Shown here: positions 36,012 through 44,057 of the stretch, one piece after another
How the letters are laid out: the number at the start of each line of letters is the position of its first letter
Position numbering within the stretch: position 1 is the stretch's first letter
NCBI GenBank assembly: GCA_036571765.1
Contig: BROE01000028.1
Span: forward strand, 3,347,889-3,411,888
Source of the DNA: Plecoglossus altivelis
Taxonomy: Eukaryota > Chordata > Actinopteri > Osmeriformes > Plecoglossidae
Direction: 5' to 3'
Length of the DNA: 64,000 nt
The notes under the pieces: generated by a model
Told to the model about the DNA's origin: nothing
Database searches by the model: none
What the model saw: only the letters and a program-made list of their open reading frames with translations
Position numbers and translations under genes: made by a program

Positions 36012-38801
36012 GGACAGAGGGATGCTGAAAAACGAGTGGCTGGGACTGAGGAATCACTCACAAGGGGGGAGAGAGAGAGAGGAGAATAAAATATTGACAC
36101 TCAGGCAGGGCGAGCGAGGCAACAGAGAGAAGGAGAGAGAGTTTGGATTCATTCTGGAAGGCTGACAACAGCCTGCTCAGGGATCTCAAAGGAAGGAATG
36201 ATTGCGTATATGAGTGTGACTCCCGAATGGAACAGACAGGGACTAGGGAGATGGCTCTTTAATGAGGCACGGTGACACTTACATCATTCTCTAATGGGAA
36301 AATTATCCGTTTCCCAACCAATGACCTATCACTAGACAATACGGTTTAACACAACCGCTGGCTTTTGCATTGAGCTGTTGTCTACATACAAGCACAGAAG
36401 ATGGATGTATGATAGACACACTTCTTCCTCTAGGGTTCAAGGGCTTCCATCAATGAGAAATTGTATCCTAGTAACTGTTGCTAGCTAGCCAGATCAAGAC
36501 TATCGAGCCTTGTTTTCGACATTTTACAGTCTTGACGTTAACATGACTTGCCATAGGCCAACCATGCCGCTAGCCTCGCCTACAAAAGCCGCCCCATCCT
36601 GGCTTATAACAGCTGGAGCTCACGCAACACAAGAGAAAAGAGTCACCGTAGCGACACAGGCTTTGCAGGTGAGACGGCTCAGTATGAGTGGGCTTTGCAC
36701 GTTGCTAAATATAGCCACCAGTGAGAGCGGGGCGGAGCAGAGTGCAAGCTCCGTGTCAAGTCAAGGTTCGATGAATACGGCGAGAAGCCTTGGCAGAATG
36801 CAATACAACTTCAAACTCATAACTCAAATGAATAACTTCAACGTTACTGGTATGCTTCCGCATTTCGACAAAAACATAGGACTTCTCTCTCTTGTTTATT
36901 TAAACCCGTCAATCTCACGTGGCCTGTGCATTTAACGATACACTTGGTCTTATATCCAAGAGAGACTACAATGTACAGTGAGAAACAGACCGCCAACGCA
37001 CAGGAAACGTTAAGAATCGTGATGCGTAAAGAAACGCACAAAACAACGCACAAACCCAACCCCGATCGTGCTGAGTGAGGTGTTTGAACAGTACAGGGGC
37101 ATCCCTAGCGAGATACCTGCTTTTAGATGTAAAAGATAGCGCGAGAAACAGCCTGACAGCTGTAACCAGGGACAACAGTCGGACAGAGAACAACAGTACG
37201 ACACGCATGAAGTTCTAGACTCAATTCATTAGAAACGTCTCTCTTTATCTTCCTCCCAGGCTACCCTCCTCCTTGAAAGCTGATGTTAACGTCATCTTTT
37301 GTGTACCGACTTACCTACAAACGATCAACAAAGTCGTCCGTCCCCCCGTCCCCCCGTCCCCCCGTCCCTCCGTCCCCCCGTCCCCCCAGCATGTAGCAAA
37401 ATATCAACTCTCACCGCTCTACTGAGCAAGGGAATATTTCTCTTGCATGTTAATGTCAAGGTAGAACGAGCCAAGGGACTTCTTAATGTAGCATAGTGGG
37501 GATGACATGTTTGAGGGCTCGTATGGACAAAGACAGAGAGAGGGAGAGAAAGGGAGAGAGAGGGAGAGTGTCGGCCGAGCTTGTGCTACTGATTCATGGG
37601 TTCTCTGTCATCCAGCCTGGGTTCTCTGTCATCCAGCCTGGGTTCTCCTGTCAAAGAGAGTGCTATTCCCATGATGGACACTATAAAACGTCCCAGCCCT
37701 CAATACACCACGGAAAGGCTAATAATACGACACGACTTGCAGTTGGCTCCACTCCAACCTATTCACTTCACCAAAGTGGCACAACCCGAAAGAATTTGAT
37801 CAGATATTTTAAAAAAAGAAATGTTGACATGAAAGGGAAAAATACATTTTTCCTACCGACAACGAATGAGCGAGTAGTAATTCAGGTAGGAGCTGATGAT
37901 TATAGGTAAAAGACGACCGCACGAACAATACCACATATTTACACGATGATACCTGTCAATCCTACAGACCAACACTTCAACCATTAAAATAAGATGATGA
38001 AAGAGAGAAAAAGAAAGGTAAATATACTCATAATTCGTCTGCCACACCCTGGCTGTGCTGCCTTGATATAAAATCACATTACTAACATCCACTCACCCAA
38101 TTCATAATCGATCTAAGTTACCTCCCAACTAAGATTTAATTATTTTTTTTTTAAAGCAAAAATACTGTTGTGTGAGTGTGGTCTTGAAATAGCAAGCAGG
38201 GTCTGAAGGTGTCTAGCTCACGTCAGACAACAGCAGAGGCTCCAGGTATTCAGCGGTGCACTGGGTGTAGCTGTGTTTAGGATGGGCACATTCATGAGAC
38301 AGCTACCGTGGACTAAAGAACACACAGTACAGTAGACAGGCGGCAGCGGTTGCGAGCTAGTTAGCCTAGCCGACTGTATGTCATCTTTCTATACATTCCA
38401 ACCCTTTCAATGCCACGCCATCTATAGCACGACACGAACTCAAAAGTGCATGATGCAAATTAGACAGTCGCTGCTAGCACACGCTAGCATTTTCTAGCTT
38501 GTCAGGTTAGCATGCCAGCTACAGTTCCATCCTTAATTGACAGTCACGAGCTAGCTAGCGCAGAGAACGGATAAACCTTACATGTGTTATTAATATGGTG
38601 CTGGAGTATATCGAGTTAGCCAGCTATTCAGAACCGTGCATCTTGTAAGTCAACGTGAATATAGATACCCATATCGCCGGCATCCATTCCATAGCTTACT
38701 CCAACGACCGTGTCTGTGTCATCGGATGCGGTGGCCCCGGACAACGGACTCCAGTCCCTGGCCTCGGACAGCCCAATCGCTCCTTCCGCTCCTGCCTCCA
38801 T
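7896..38801 (-). CDS. pip5k1c: Phosphatidylinositol-4-phosphate 5-kinase type I gamma
   Basis: The enzyme phosphorylates PI4P to PI(4,5)P2 at adhesions, synapses and the plasma membrane. Exons in order: 38700-38801, 25634-25665, 25122-25208, 24810-24940, 23997-24114, 21651-21803, 19337-19636, 18906-19111, 18594-18677, 17946-17994, 16325-16409, 15957-16118, 15557-15695, 15231-15263, 14925-15023, 12820-13267, 9092-9178, 7896-7898. Key motifs are GHRGVDASGETTYKK, the ERDVLMQDFYVVES strand, YLTKDDEFIIKT, DLKGSTYKRRAS and the catalytic IMDYSLL; DTVSVHRPGFYADRF lies further on. The tail matches vertebrate PIP5K1C (PSFEEATTASIATTLSS, SIPERSPSD, TDIYF, WVYSPLHYS), which separates it from the alpha and beta forms. 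The encoded protein is about 772 residues, longer than the 668 usual in mammals, because exon 16 has a Pro/Ser expansion. All phases agree except exon 1 to exon 2: one base, or a small exon, is missing. Confidence 0.93.
7903..8362. repeat. GA-rich tract and 15-bp GCTAGC minisatellite
   Basis: A purine-rich stretch at 7903-8045 is followed, at about 8137-8362, by a tandem array of about 15 bases per unit built on GCTAGC with CCTCCCG or CCTCCTG spacers. GCTAGC is its own reverse complement. The array lies in the last intron of pip5k1c. Confidence 0.8.
9092..9178 (-). CDS. pip5k1c: pip5k1c talin/AP-2-binding cassette exon
   Basis: This 87-base, phase-0 exon encodes PPEDRTWVYSPLHYSEAKGL and nine more residues. 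WVYSPLHY is the PIP5K1-gamma motif that binds the talin FERM domain and AP-2. Because 87 is a multiple of three and the terminal exon opens with TAA (7898-7896), inclusion gives a long tail and skipping would end the protein right after TDIYF. That parallels the long and short gamma isoforms known in mammals. Confidence 0.88.
9985..11391. repeat. CT/GA microsatellites and a 29-bp minisatellite
   Basis: In the pip5k1c intron, 9985-10137 is CT-rich, 10745-10763 is a G run, 10890-11212 is GA-rich (GAGACA type), and 11239-11391 holds about five 29-base units of the form GGAGACAGAGACTGGAGG plus flank. No coding exon is seen; the Leu/Ser-rich open frames come from the simple repeat. Confidence 0.8.
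11938..12225. repeat. 57-bp minisatellite, five copies
   Basis: About five near-identical 57-base units occur in tandem in a pip5k1c intron. Each contains GGTTCAGTCTGGACAGTCCC. Because 57 is divisible by three, open frames persist on both strands with a 19-residue period. There are no splice signals or family matches to support coding. Confidence 0.85.
12433..12802. repeat. CA and TG microsatellites
   Basis: (CA)n at about 12433-12463 and (TG)n at about 12780-12802 flank the donor side of the pip5k1c tail exon. Unique intron sequence lies between them. Confidence 0.75.
12820..13267 (-). CDS. pip5k1c: pip5k1c Pro/Ser-rich tail exon with translated 21-base repeats
   Basis: This 448-base exon is in frame from AG/T at 13267 to TDIYF at 12820. 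It encodes a low-complexity Pro/Ser/Thr region of about 100 residues, including three consecutive PPPRSIT-type heptads from a 21-base tandem repeat (about 13002-13075). It ends with an acidic, conserved stretch SQASVDDEDDVPITDIYF. The plus strand is purine-rich here, and the open frames seen on it are by-products of the repeat. Confidence 0.85.
13883..14075. repeat. 20-bp minisatellite
   Basis: About nine units of CCACGCCCATGCCCCAGAGA with small changes lie in the intron upstream of the pip5k1c tail exon. The open frames across it are periodic by-products. Confidence 0.85.
14535..14915. repeat. 23-bp minisatellite abutting a splice donor
   Basis: About 16 units of CAGGTGCAGTGTGCAGTGTG plus three bases run up to within about ten bases of the donor of the pip5k1c exon at 14925-15023. 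The unit contains CAGGTG, an E-box-like and donor-like sequence. Confidence 0.85.
15030..17295. repeat. Microsatellites between pip5k1c exons
   Basis: (CA)n occurs at about 15025-15053 and 15487-15539, TG-rich sequence at 15834-15948, and long GA tracts at 15263-15400, 16410-16690 and 17036-17295. Several lie within a few bases of exon ends. The exons at 15231-15263, 15557-15695, 15957-16118 and 16325-16409 interrupt them. Confidence 0.8.
17698..17945. repeat. CA / CAGA tetranucleotide tracts
   Basis: (CA)n at about 17700-17722 and a run of CAGA and CACA units at 17800-17941 end directly at the donor of the pip5k1c exon 17946-17994. Confidence 0.8.
18367..18569. mobile_element. hAT-type MITE with 8-bp target duplication, copy 1
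   Basis: A 203-base element begins CAGGGGTGTCAAACCCTGG and ends in its reverse complement. Its inner arms are also strongly palindromic (CCCTCGAGGGCC with GGCCCTCGAGG). It is flanked by a perfect 8-base direct repeat, ATGTAGAC (18359-18366 and 18570-18577). An 8-base duplication and CAGGG ends fit non-autonomous hAT elements. It has no coding capacity. Confidence 0.88.
19640..20510. repeat. GA-rich tracts in a pip5k1c intron
   Basis: Purine-rich simple sequence is found at about 19640-19760, 20095-20240 and 20325-20510, with unique sequence between. No exon is supported here. The long Ser/Leu and Arg/Glu open frames are repeat by-products. Confidence 0.8.
21080..21590. repeat. 56-bp minisatellite with an internal hairpin
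   Basis: About nine units of roughly 56 bases each carry TAGGACAGCCTGTCCTA, a perfect 8-base-arm inverted repeat around one base, followed by GTCTAGAACAACAGGCTAAG. The array ends about 60 bases from the pip5k1c exon 21651-21803. Confidence 0.88.
22085..23468. repeat. CA and GA microsatellites and an interrupted CA array
   Basis: CA/CACG sequence occupies 22085-22147, GA-rich sequence 22190-22420, and (CA)n broken by CCAGCGCAAGCTA or CCAGCGCAACCTATC runs from about 22540 to 22900. A long (CA)n lies at 23371-23468. The region is intronic to pip5k1c. Confidence 0.8.
24120..24472. repeat. 350-bp CA-rich array
   Basis: (CA)n interrupted by GCAAGCACACACAAACA units begins six bases above the acceptor of the pip5k1c exon 23997-24114. 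On the sense (minus) strand this is a TG-rich tract instead of a normal polypyrimidine tract. Confidence 0.8.
24545..24810. repeat. Tandem array of TGACGTCA (CRE) motifs
   Basis: Degenerate units of about 17-20 bases (GTGTAGTGACGTCACAG type) are repeated across 265 bases. I count eight perfect palindromic TGACGTCA octamers, starting at 24552, 24594, 24613, 24632, 24670, 24727, 24744 and 24799, plus several one-base variants. TGACGTCA is the consensus CREB/ATF site. The last unit overlaps the 5' splice site of the pip5k1c exon 24810-24940. Confidence 0.85.
25214..25345. repeat. 16-bp GGGAGGGAGGGACAGA minisatellite
   Basis: About eight units lie just upstream, in transcript sense, of the pip5k1c exon 25122-25208. 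The C-rich sense strand may act as its polypyrimidine tract. The G-rich plus strand contains runs suited to quadruplex folding. Confidence 0.8.
25731..26216. other. Assembly gap (486 N)
   Basis: Undetermined bases lie inside a GA-rich microsatellite in pip5k1c intron 1, 66 bases above exon 2. Open frames spanning the Ns have no meaning. Confidence 0.99.
26217..28555. repeat. GA, CT and AGCC/AGAC simple repeats in pip5k1c intron 1
   Basis: GA-rich sequence occupies 26217-26490 and 27170-27716 (GAGACA and GAGCCA units). CT-rich sequence with CTCCAGCCTC units occupies 28028-28360, and (AGCC)n/(AGAC)n tracts lie at 28450-28552. The 150-300-codon Arg/Glu or Ser/Leu frames are by-products. Confidence 0.85.
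29357..30466. repeat. 1.1-kb minisatellite of mixed 13- and 10-bp units
   Basis: Over 80 units of TACTGCTGTATTC (13 bases) and CTACTGTACT (10 bases), with variants TACTGCTGTACTC and TACTGCTCTATTC, fill 1.1 kb of pip5k1c intron 1. The unit lacks stops in the plus frames, so open frames of hundreds of codons cross it (repeating YCCILLLYSTAVF). This is a length effect and does not support a protein. Confidence 0.92.
30467..38699. other. Rest of pip5k1c intron 1, mostly unique with scattered repeats
   Basis: This holds (CA)n at 30533-30569, CT-rich sequence at 30670-30925, an 18-base G run at 31639-31656, an interrupted TG array with GAGCAGTTGTG units at 32216-32412, (TG)n at 32538-32570, (TG)n then (GA)n at 33980-34091, and GA-rich sequence at 34262-34480 and 35961-36008. 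It also holds an 8-base CCGTCCCC array at 37337-37388 and three copies of a 20-base GGGTTCTCTGTCATCCAGCC unit at 37596-37650. No coding exon or RNA gene could be supported, although a small missing pip5k1c exon could lie here. Confidence 0.5.
38700..38801 (-). CDS. pip5k1c: Probable first coding exon of pip5k1c
   Basis: The start ATG at 38801 opens 34 codons (MEAGAEGAIGLSEARDWS and on), ending at a GGA/GTAAGC donor. Its acidic, Ala/Gly-rich sequence resembles the mammalian PIP5K1C N-terminus, and it sits in a GC-rich, promoter-like region. The donor is phase 0, but the next identified exon (25634-25665) needs one extra base. Either a small exon is missing in the 13-kb intron or in the gap, or the true start is elsewhere. 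Confidence 0.6.
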
Positions 38802-39900
38802 TCAGACTCCCGGAGAAAGGGCGAACCCTCCGAATGATAGACCCACTGCAGCGCGGTTGAAAAATGAACGTTTGGTTTTAACGATCTAAAGGTTTAACCA
38901 AGGTATAAAGAGTAAATTGATATGGATTTTCGTTACAGTCCTTTCATTCGTGCGGTTGTTATCGGCACGGCAGCAGGACTGCTCCTCACCGCTCAGTTCA
39001 CTAGCTGTGTGTGAGCGGTTGCAGCTTGTCACACTTGCTGTTGTTCTGCGTTCAAGCTCCATCCGTCTGCTTCAAGAGGAACTGCAGACTGCTGGCGGTT
39101 ACAAACTAATTGAATAGCATGTTTATAATGTATTTACTCAAACGATCAGATATATTTTTTAAAGTTTGCATTCATGTTTCCTTACAAATTTACAAATCAT
39201 TTAATGTGCTTGGCTACTGGCTATTGTACTGCATACTTAAATAATACATTTTTCTGATTTACATCGGATATTACCCCTTGCAGTTCTAGCAGACAGACCG
39301 GTCTTGAAAGTGTATGAAGGCACAATATCTTATAACCTCTTTGCAGAATATGACCTGATGTGAGCTTTCCTTAGCTCGAGTTACTGACTGGACATGTGAG
39401 GTAGTGTATGCACCCTGAATTATTCAACGACACCTTTTTAAACCTGTGAAGCCAACTTGCGACATTGGAGACATATTTACTGAATAAATGACCCTGCTTG
39501 GTACACAAAGCCCATTTGAAGAGAGTCAACAGATATACTGGATGTACTTTTTATCCAAACGTCCGATGGAGGGCACTGTTGCCAATATCTTTCTCCACCT
39601 TGCGCACAAATACAGCTTTCGGCACCAGACATTCGTATCGGTTCTGTTAGAAAAAAAGGGCGTCGGTTTAGCCTCATCTTTAGTGGGGATATGTCCTCCA
39701 CACTCCACCCTTCACTTAGCAGCACAAAGGAGTTCGCTAAAATATTGGTGGGGACAATTTTGTCATTTCAAAGTATTGGAGGGGACTAGCACCTGGCGCC
39801 CCCATCGTAAACCTACGCCCACGGATGGAATCCCTGTAATTTGATATTAGAAAACCTCCATTAGCCTTTCATCACAAGCTGTAACAAACAGTTAACCACA
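38802..39900. promoter_or_regulatory. pip5k1c 5' UTR / promoter region and flank
   Basis: The sequence above the pip5k1c start codon is moderately GC-rich for about 250 bases, then AT-rich up to the gpx4 3' end. No TATA box was identified. A 118-codon plus-strand frame at 39488-39844 has no recognisable features. Confidence 0.35.
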
Positions 39901-39925
39901 CAATCCATTCATCTGAAAGTTAATG

Positions 39926-39931
39926 TTTATT
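39926..39931 (-). terminator. Poly(A) signal of gpx4
   Basis: AATAAA on the minus strand, about 410 bases below the gpx4 stop codon and below the SECIS element. Confidence 0.6.
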
Positions 39932-40167
39932 GAAAGTAAATTCCCTCAGAAGAAAATGTTAGGTCAGAACTCACACTTGGCCAATTGTATGAATCAGTTC
40001 AACAGTAGGAGTAGTCTGGATGAGGTTCAGATATATTTTAGATGCATTTTTGACTTTCTGTGGTGGATGGTGATTAGGTTTGGATGGGGTATTGAGTACA
40101 AAGGAACTCTCCAGCGAACTGATCTGGTATAAGGTGGGTGTTGTCCCAGTAAGGGTTGCACGCCATT

Positions 40168-40222
40168 TTTCATCAGGTCTGTCCTATCCGTCAAACGGGT
40201 TGTCAGACAGACCGTCACTGGT
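40168..40222 (-). promoter_or_regulatory. SECIS element of gpx4
   Basis: On the minus strand the 3' UTR contains GTGAC (40214-40218), then GGTCTGTC, an apical loop with unpaired ACAAC, the matching GACAGACC, and TGATGA (from 40175 down). The 8-base helix is perfect, and the TGA/GA quartet and the apical AA sit at the usual spacing. This is the stem-loop that recruits SBP2 so that the ribosome reads UGA as selenocysteine. It lies about 120 bases after the stop codon. Confidence 0.88.
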
Positions 40223-40338
40223 CTGGGAAACGGACCCACCCACACCTTTTCGTCCGCCGGAGAGAGGGAGGATGAAGAATGGGGGAGGCAGAAATGGAAG
40301 AACAGTAGACAAAAAAAGCACCGCGCCTCAGGACATGA

Positions 40339-40504
40339 CTACAGGTAGTTTGGAAGATCCTTCTCTACCACCTGCAATGTAAAAAGAAGAATGTCTGTAT
40401 ATACAGTATATCTCCACAGTCATTCAGTATCTCCAGTCCAATCTGTGCTTCTTGGTTTATGGAGGCTGTTGCTATCTATGACCTTTGTATGAACCTCCTC
40501 AACA

Positions 40505-40551
<47 letters not shown>

Positions 40552-43500
40552 AGCCCGTCTTTCATGTGCCCTGAGCAATTCCATCGTTCCTGTCTGCTTC
40601 ACTGACTCGGGGGCCAAATGAGTGGGTTTCTATCAAGCCTCAAAAGGATTCAAAAGTGCCTTCTAAGAACCCAAACGGCAGAGAGGGTCATCAGTATGTG
40701 GCCTTGCTAGCAGTTGGTTTACAGGTCAGTATGAGCATCAGATGGATGTCAGAGAGCCGATCATATTCCTATCAGTGTGTGCGAGTGTGTGTGTGCGCGT
40801 GTGTGTGTGTGTGTAGGGTTCACGCTTACGCTTGGATCATCCATGGGAGAATACCTCTTCACAACCTGCCCCTCTTTGTTGATAAGGAACTACAAAGACA
40901 GAGAGAAGAATCAGCGAAGGATCAGATACCAGTGACTGCATCATTCTTCATTGAAGTACCCTACTGAGAAAATCAGAAAATATCAGACTGTATCATGTCC
41001 TTTGAGTCTGTGTGGATGTGAGAAACACAAACCTTGGTGAAATTCCACTTGATGGAACTAAAAAAGGAAGAAAAAGAAATCGTTTATTAGAATCTAGTGG
41101 ATTTTAAACCCCAAACGCCCCTACACTCTGGTTGAACTCAAGTTTTGCAAACCCACCCTGCTTGCAGCGGCTACTTACTTTCCCATGAAGCCTTTTCCGT
41201 TTGGCTGTTCTTTCATCCACTTCCACAAGGGGTGGGCGTTGTCCCCGTTCACGTCAATCTTACTGAACATGTCAAACTCCGCTTTGTAGGACTTGGCAAA
41301 CTGCTTGATCTGAGCCTCTGTTCCTGGTTCCTTCATAAACAAAACAGGAGATGTGAGCTGCGAATCTGCGCAGTTACGATACAGTACATCGACGTTACGC
41401 TCGCTTCCAGATTCTCAAGCTAATCTTGAGATTCCGTTACCCTCATCTCAAGAGGGTCTCGTTCGCGAGTCGAAAGCGAACGTGTAGCCGTTATTCTCGC
41501 GTGTAGCGTTTTAAACACAACAGATAACCACCTTTCAACTTCTCTCGAAAATATGCATTGCCTCAGGCATATAAAACGTCTGCATGTGTAAGCCTACTGT
41601 AGGCGAGACTCGGTCGCTCAGTGTGGGGGACGTCAGAGGTGACTTACCTGGCTGCCGAACTGGTTGGAAGGGAAGGCCAAAATGCGTAAACCACTCTCAG
41701 CGTACTTAGCGTGCATCTCCGCAAACTGAGAGTAGTTTATTGGGGTTTTGCCTCATTTGGAGGCAACGTTTGTGACGATAACAACGTTGCCCCTGCACAA
41801 CCATAAACACACACAGAGCAAAAAACAAAACAAGACGTGATTATACGGTATGTTGGAGGTCTGTGGTGAGATCAATGGCAACGGAAAAGGAGAAATATGT
41901 CACAAAGTATTTTCATATGTAGCAAACTCACCTGTATTTTTCGAGGGACACCTCGTTGCCATCGATATCCTTAGCAGAGAATTCATAGATAGACGTGGCC
42001 GTCTGCCAACTCTCTGTCGGTAAAGTCTGAGAGAAAGAGAAAATATATTGTTTTTAAAGAGAACAGGTACGCCTGTAAGGACAGGTTTTCAGTATGACCT
42101 AATGCGACTAATGTTTAGCATTTTCAGTTACTCCTGGTTGACAAAAAACTACTTTCCATACGCAATGGGTTCTTCTTACTGAAAGCTAATCGTTTAAAGA
42201 AAATAACTGTACATTTCACGTGACAATTCAAAAGCTCCTAGAAACATAACTCCATCAAGTTACGTTTTTTCAAAGAATCCAAAATAAATAACAAATAAAA
42301 TATAAGTGGCCAACGCAAATAAATGACTCCCTGTAGGCCGTCAGAGCCGTTTGAGACCCATTTAAGGACCCCTTCCTGTCGTTCTTACCATATTCTGCAG
42401 TAGGAGAGAGGAGGACAGAAAGTCACACGATCAAAACGCTAGGTGTCCAATAGTCCTACTAGTGAAATTCACTAAATCTTAAATACTTTCCCGAAAATTG
42501 CCCGCATATCCCAAAAATATCAGCTATTAAACGGTTCCGTTATGTTATTATAGTATCGCATGCCTACAGACAGAATTTTGGATTACCGTGGCCGTTAAAA
42601 TATGCACTACCATCGCCAGTAGGATTTTACATAAACAATAGAAAATAAGGCGGTTACACCGCCCAGTTCGCAGGAATTATTGTGAAACTCAGGAGCTGTA
42701 GGACAGGTTTCCAGTTTGACCTTATGCGACTAATTTTTAGCATTTTCACTTACTCCTGGTTAACAAAAAACTGCTGGAAAATAACTACATTTCACATGAC
42801 AATTCAAAAGATCCTAGAAACATAACTCCATCAAATTACGTTTTTTCAAATAATCCAAATTAAATAACAAATAAAATATAAGTGGCCAACGCAGATAAAT
42901 GACTCCCTGTAGGCCGTCAGAGCCGTTTGAGACTCATTTAAGGACCCCTTCCTGCCGTTCTTACCATCTGAAGTAGGAGAGAGAGGAGGACAGAGGACCC
43001 CGAAAGACGCATGTTTGCGTCTTAGTAAGGTCCGCTAAAAAGGCAGAAAGCGATTATATGCCGCTCTTAGCTGGCTGTACCACCCCGGCACCTGACACTG
43101 AGAAACTGTGAGCTGTGATGCACCTTTTGTATGACACACTGCAGATCATTGACAGAGAAGATACTGTGACATTCATCTGCTGACGTCTGATCACACTGAG
43201 ATAGCTCCCATAACAGCTGCAATATATACTGTTAGGACACAGCTGAGTGGTCAGGGGTAAAGGTAAAGGAAATCTCTTACTCAATCTGGGCAGAACTGAT
43301 TAGAAAAATTAAGGACTTGTGGTGCTGTTGCAATTGGAACAACTGATGTTACAACATCAGAGCTAATTAGCATAAAGGTCATTTTAAAATCAGTGTCTGC
43401 AATTGGCAACCATAATAAAGTATCTTAATCAAATCATTCTGATAACCTTATCTATTCTGATAAAAAAGCAACTAAAATGTAACGTCATGACACCAGAACA

Positions 43501-44057
43501 ACAGCAGTTCGTTCACATGACCCTTGACAAAGGCCCACACAGAAATACCCCGACCATCGTACAATCCCAGAGAACAGTCTGCCGCCAGTCGCTGTTTCGC
43601 CACGAGATTAAAAACACTTCCGGATTGTTTTCCCAGTTTAAACTCTGAATCATTAATTGCACGTTGTGATCAAGTAGACCTTGAAAACATGGTAATTGCT
43701 GAAATGATACATGTATGTGGATATGGTATTTACAAGTAGCATGTAGGCATACATATGAACATATTATTATATCTACATAGTCGTACCAAAGTCACACGAT
43801 CAAAACGCTAGGTGTCCAATAGTCCTACATGCTAAAGTCCTAGTGAAATTAACTAAATCTTAAATACTTTCCCGAAAACTGCCCGCATATCCCAAAAATA
43901 TCAGCCATTAAACGGTTCCGTCATGTTATTATAGTATCGCATGCCTACAGCCAGAATTTTGAATTACCGTGGCCGTTAAAATATACACTACCATCGCCAG
44001 TAGGATTCCGCTGCTCGCCAATCCCGCAATTATCAAAATACAATGAAGTTTCTTCAT
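40339..44057 (-). CDS. gpx4: Phospholipid hydroperoxide glutathione peroxidase 4 (selenoprotein)
   Basis: GPX4 reduces phospholipid hydroperoxides with glutathione and so blocks lipid peroxidation and ferroptosis. Seven exons: 43968-44057, 41932-42026, 41648-41792, 41179-41330, 41033-41057, 40830-40889, 40339-40371. All phases agree and the product is 199 residues. Motifs are YEFSAKDIDGNEVSLEKYR, TNVASKUGKTPINY with selenocysteine encoded by TGA at 41755-41753, FPSNQFG (catalytic Gln), HPLWKWM (catalytic Trp), IKWNFTKFLI and the tail DPSVVEKDLPNYL. The lack of a GPX1-type loop fits the monomeric GPX4 class. The first exon encodes MKKLHCILIIAG and more hydrophobic sequence, resembling a signal or membrane segment, so this form probably enters the secretory path. 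A shorter cytosolic form may start from another exon. Sec decoding depends on the SECIS in the 3' UTR. Confidence 0.95.
41753..41755 (-). other. gpx4: Selenocysteine codon (TGA)
   Basis: The in-frame TGA lies between VASK and GKTPINY, at the exact place of the catalytic Sec in GPX4. Conserved coding continues on both sides, and a SECIS lies in the same transcript. Confidence 0.95.
42085..42990. repeat. Duplicated segments inside gpx4 intron 1 (P and P')
   Basis: About 300 bases at 42085-42400 recur at 42705-42985 with roughly 85-90% identity by eye; shared tracts include AAAATATAAGTGGCCAACGC and CTCCCTGTAGGCCGTCAGAG. Both copies end, on the minus strand, in ATG/GTAAGA (ATG at 42391-42389 and 42967-42965), a start codon directly followed by a splice donor. 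Confidence 0.85.
42416..42695 (-). pseudogene. Broken copy of the gpx4 first-exon region
   Basis: This stretch matches 43790-44125, the true first exon and its flanks, nearly base for base (for example TACCGTGGCCGTTAAAATAT). It lacks about 60 bases covering the start codon and most of the hydrophobic N-terminus, so AGTAGGATT joins TTACATAAAC directly. It keeps the splice donor but cannot start translation as the real exon does. Confidence 0.85.

Noticed and set aside
36510..36935. 141-codon plus-strand frame in pip5k1c intron 1
   Set aside because: Ordinary composition but no recognisable domain, splice context or neighbouring exons; plausible by chance in 13 kb of intron.
39488..39844. 118-codon plus-strand frame upstream of pip5k1c
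   Set aside because: No family resemblance. The underlying DNA (TTGGTGGGGACAATTTTGTC) looks like a decayed interspersed repeat, but I could not assign it.
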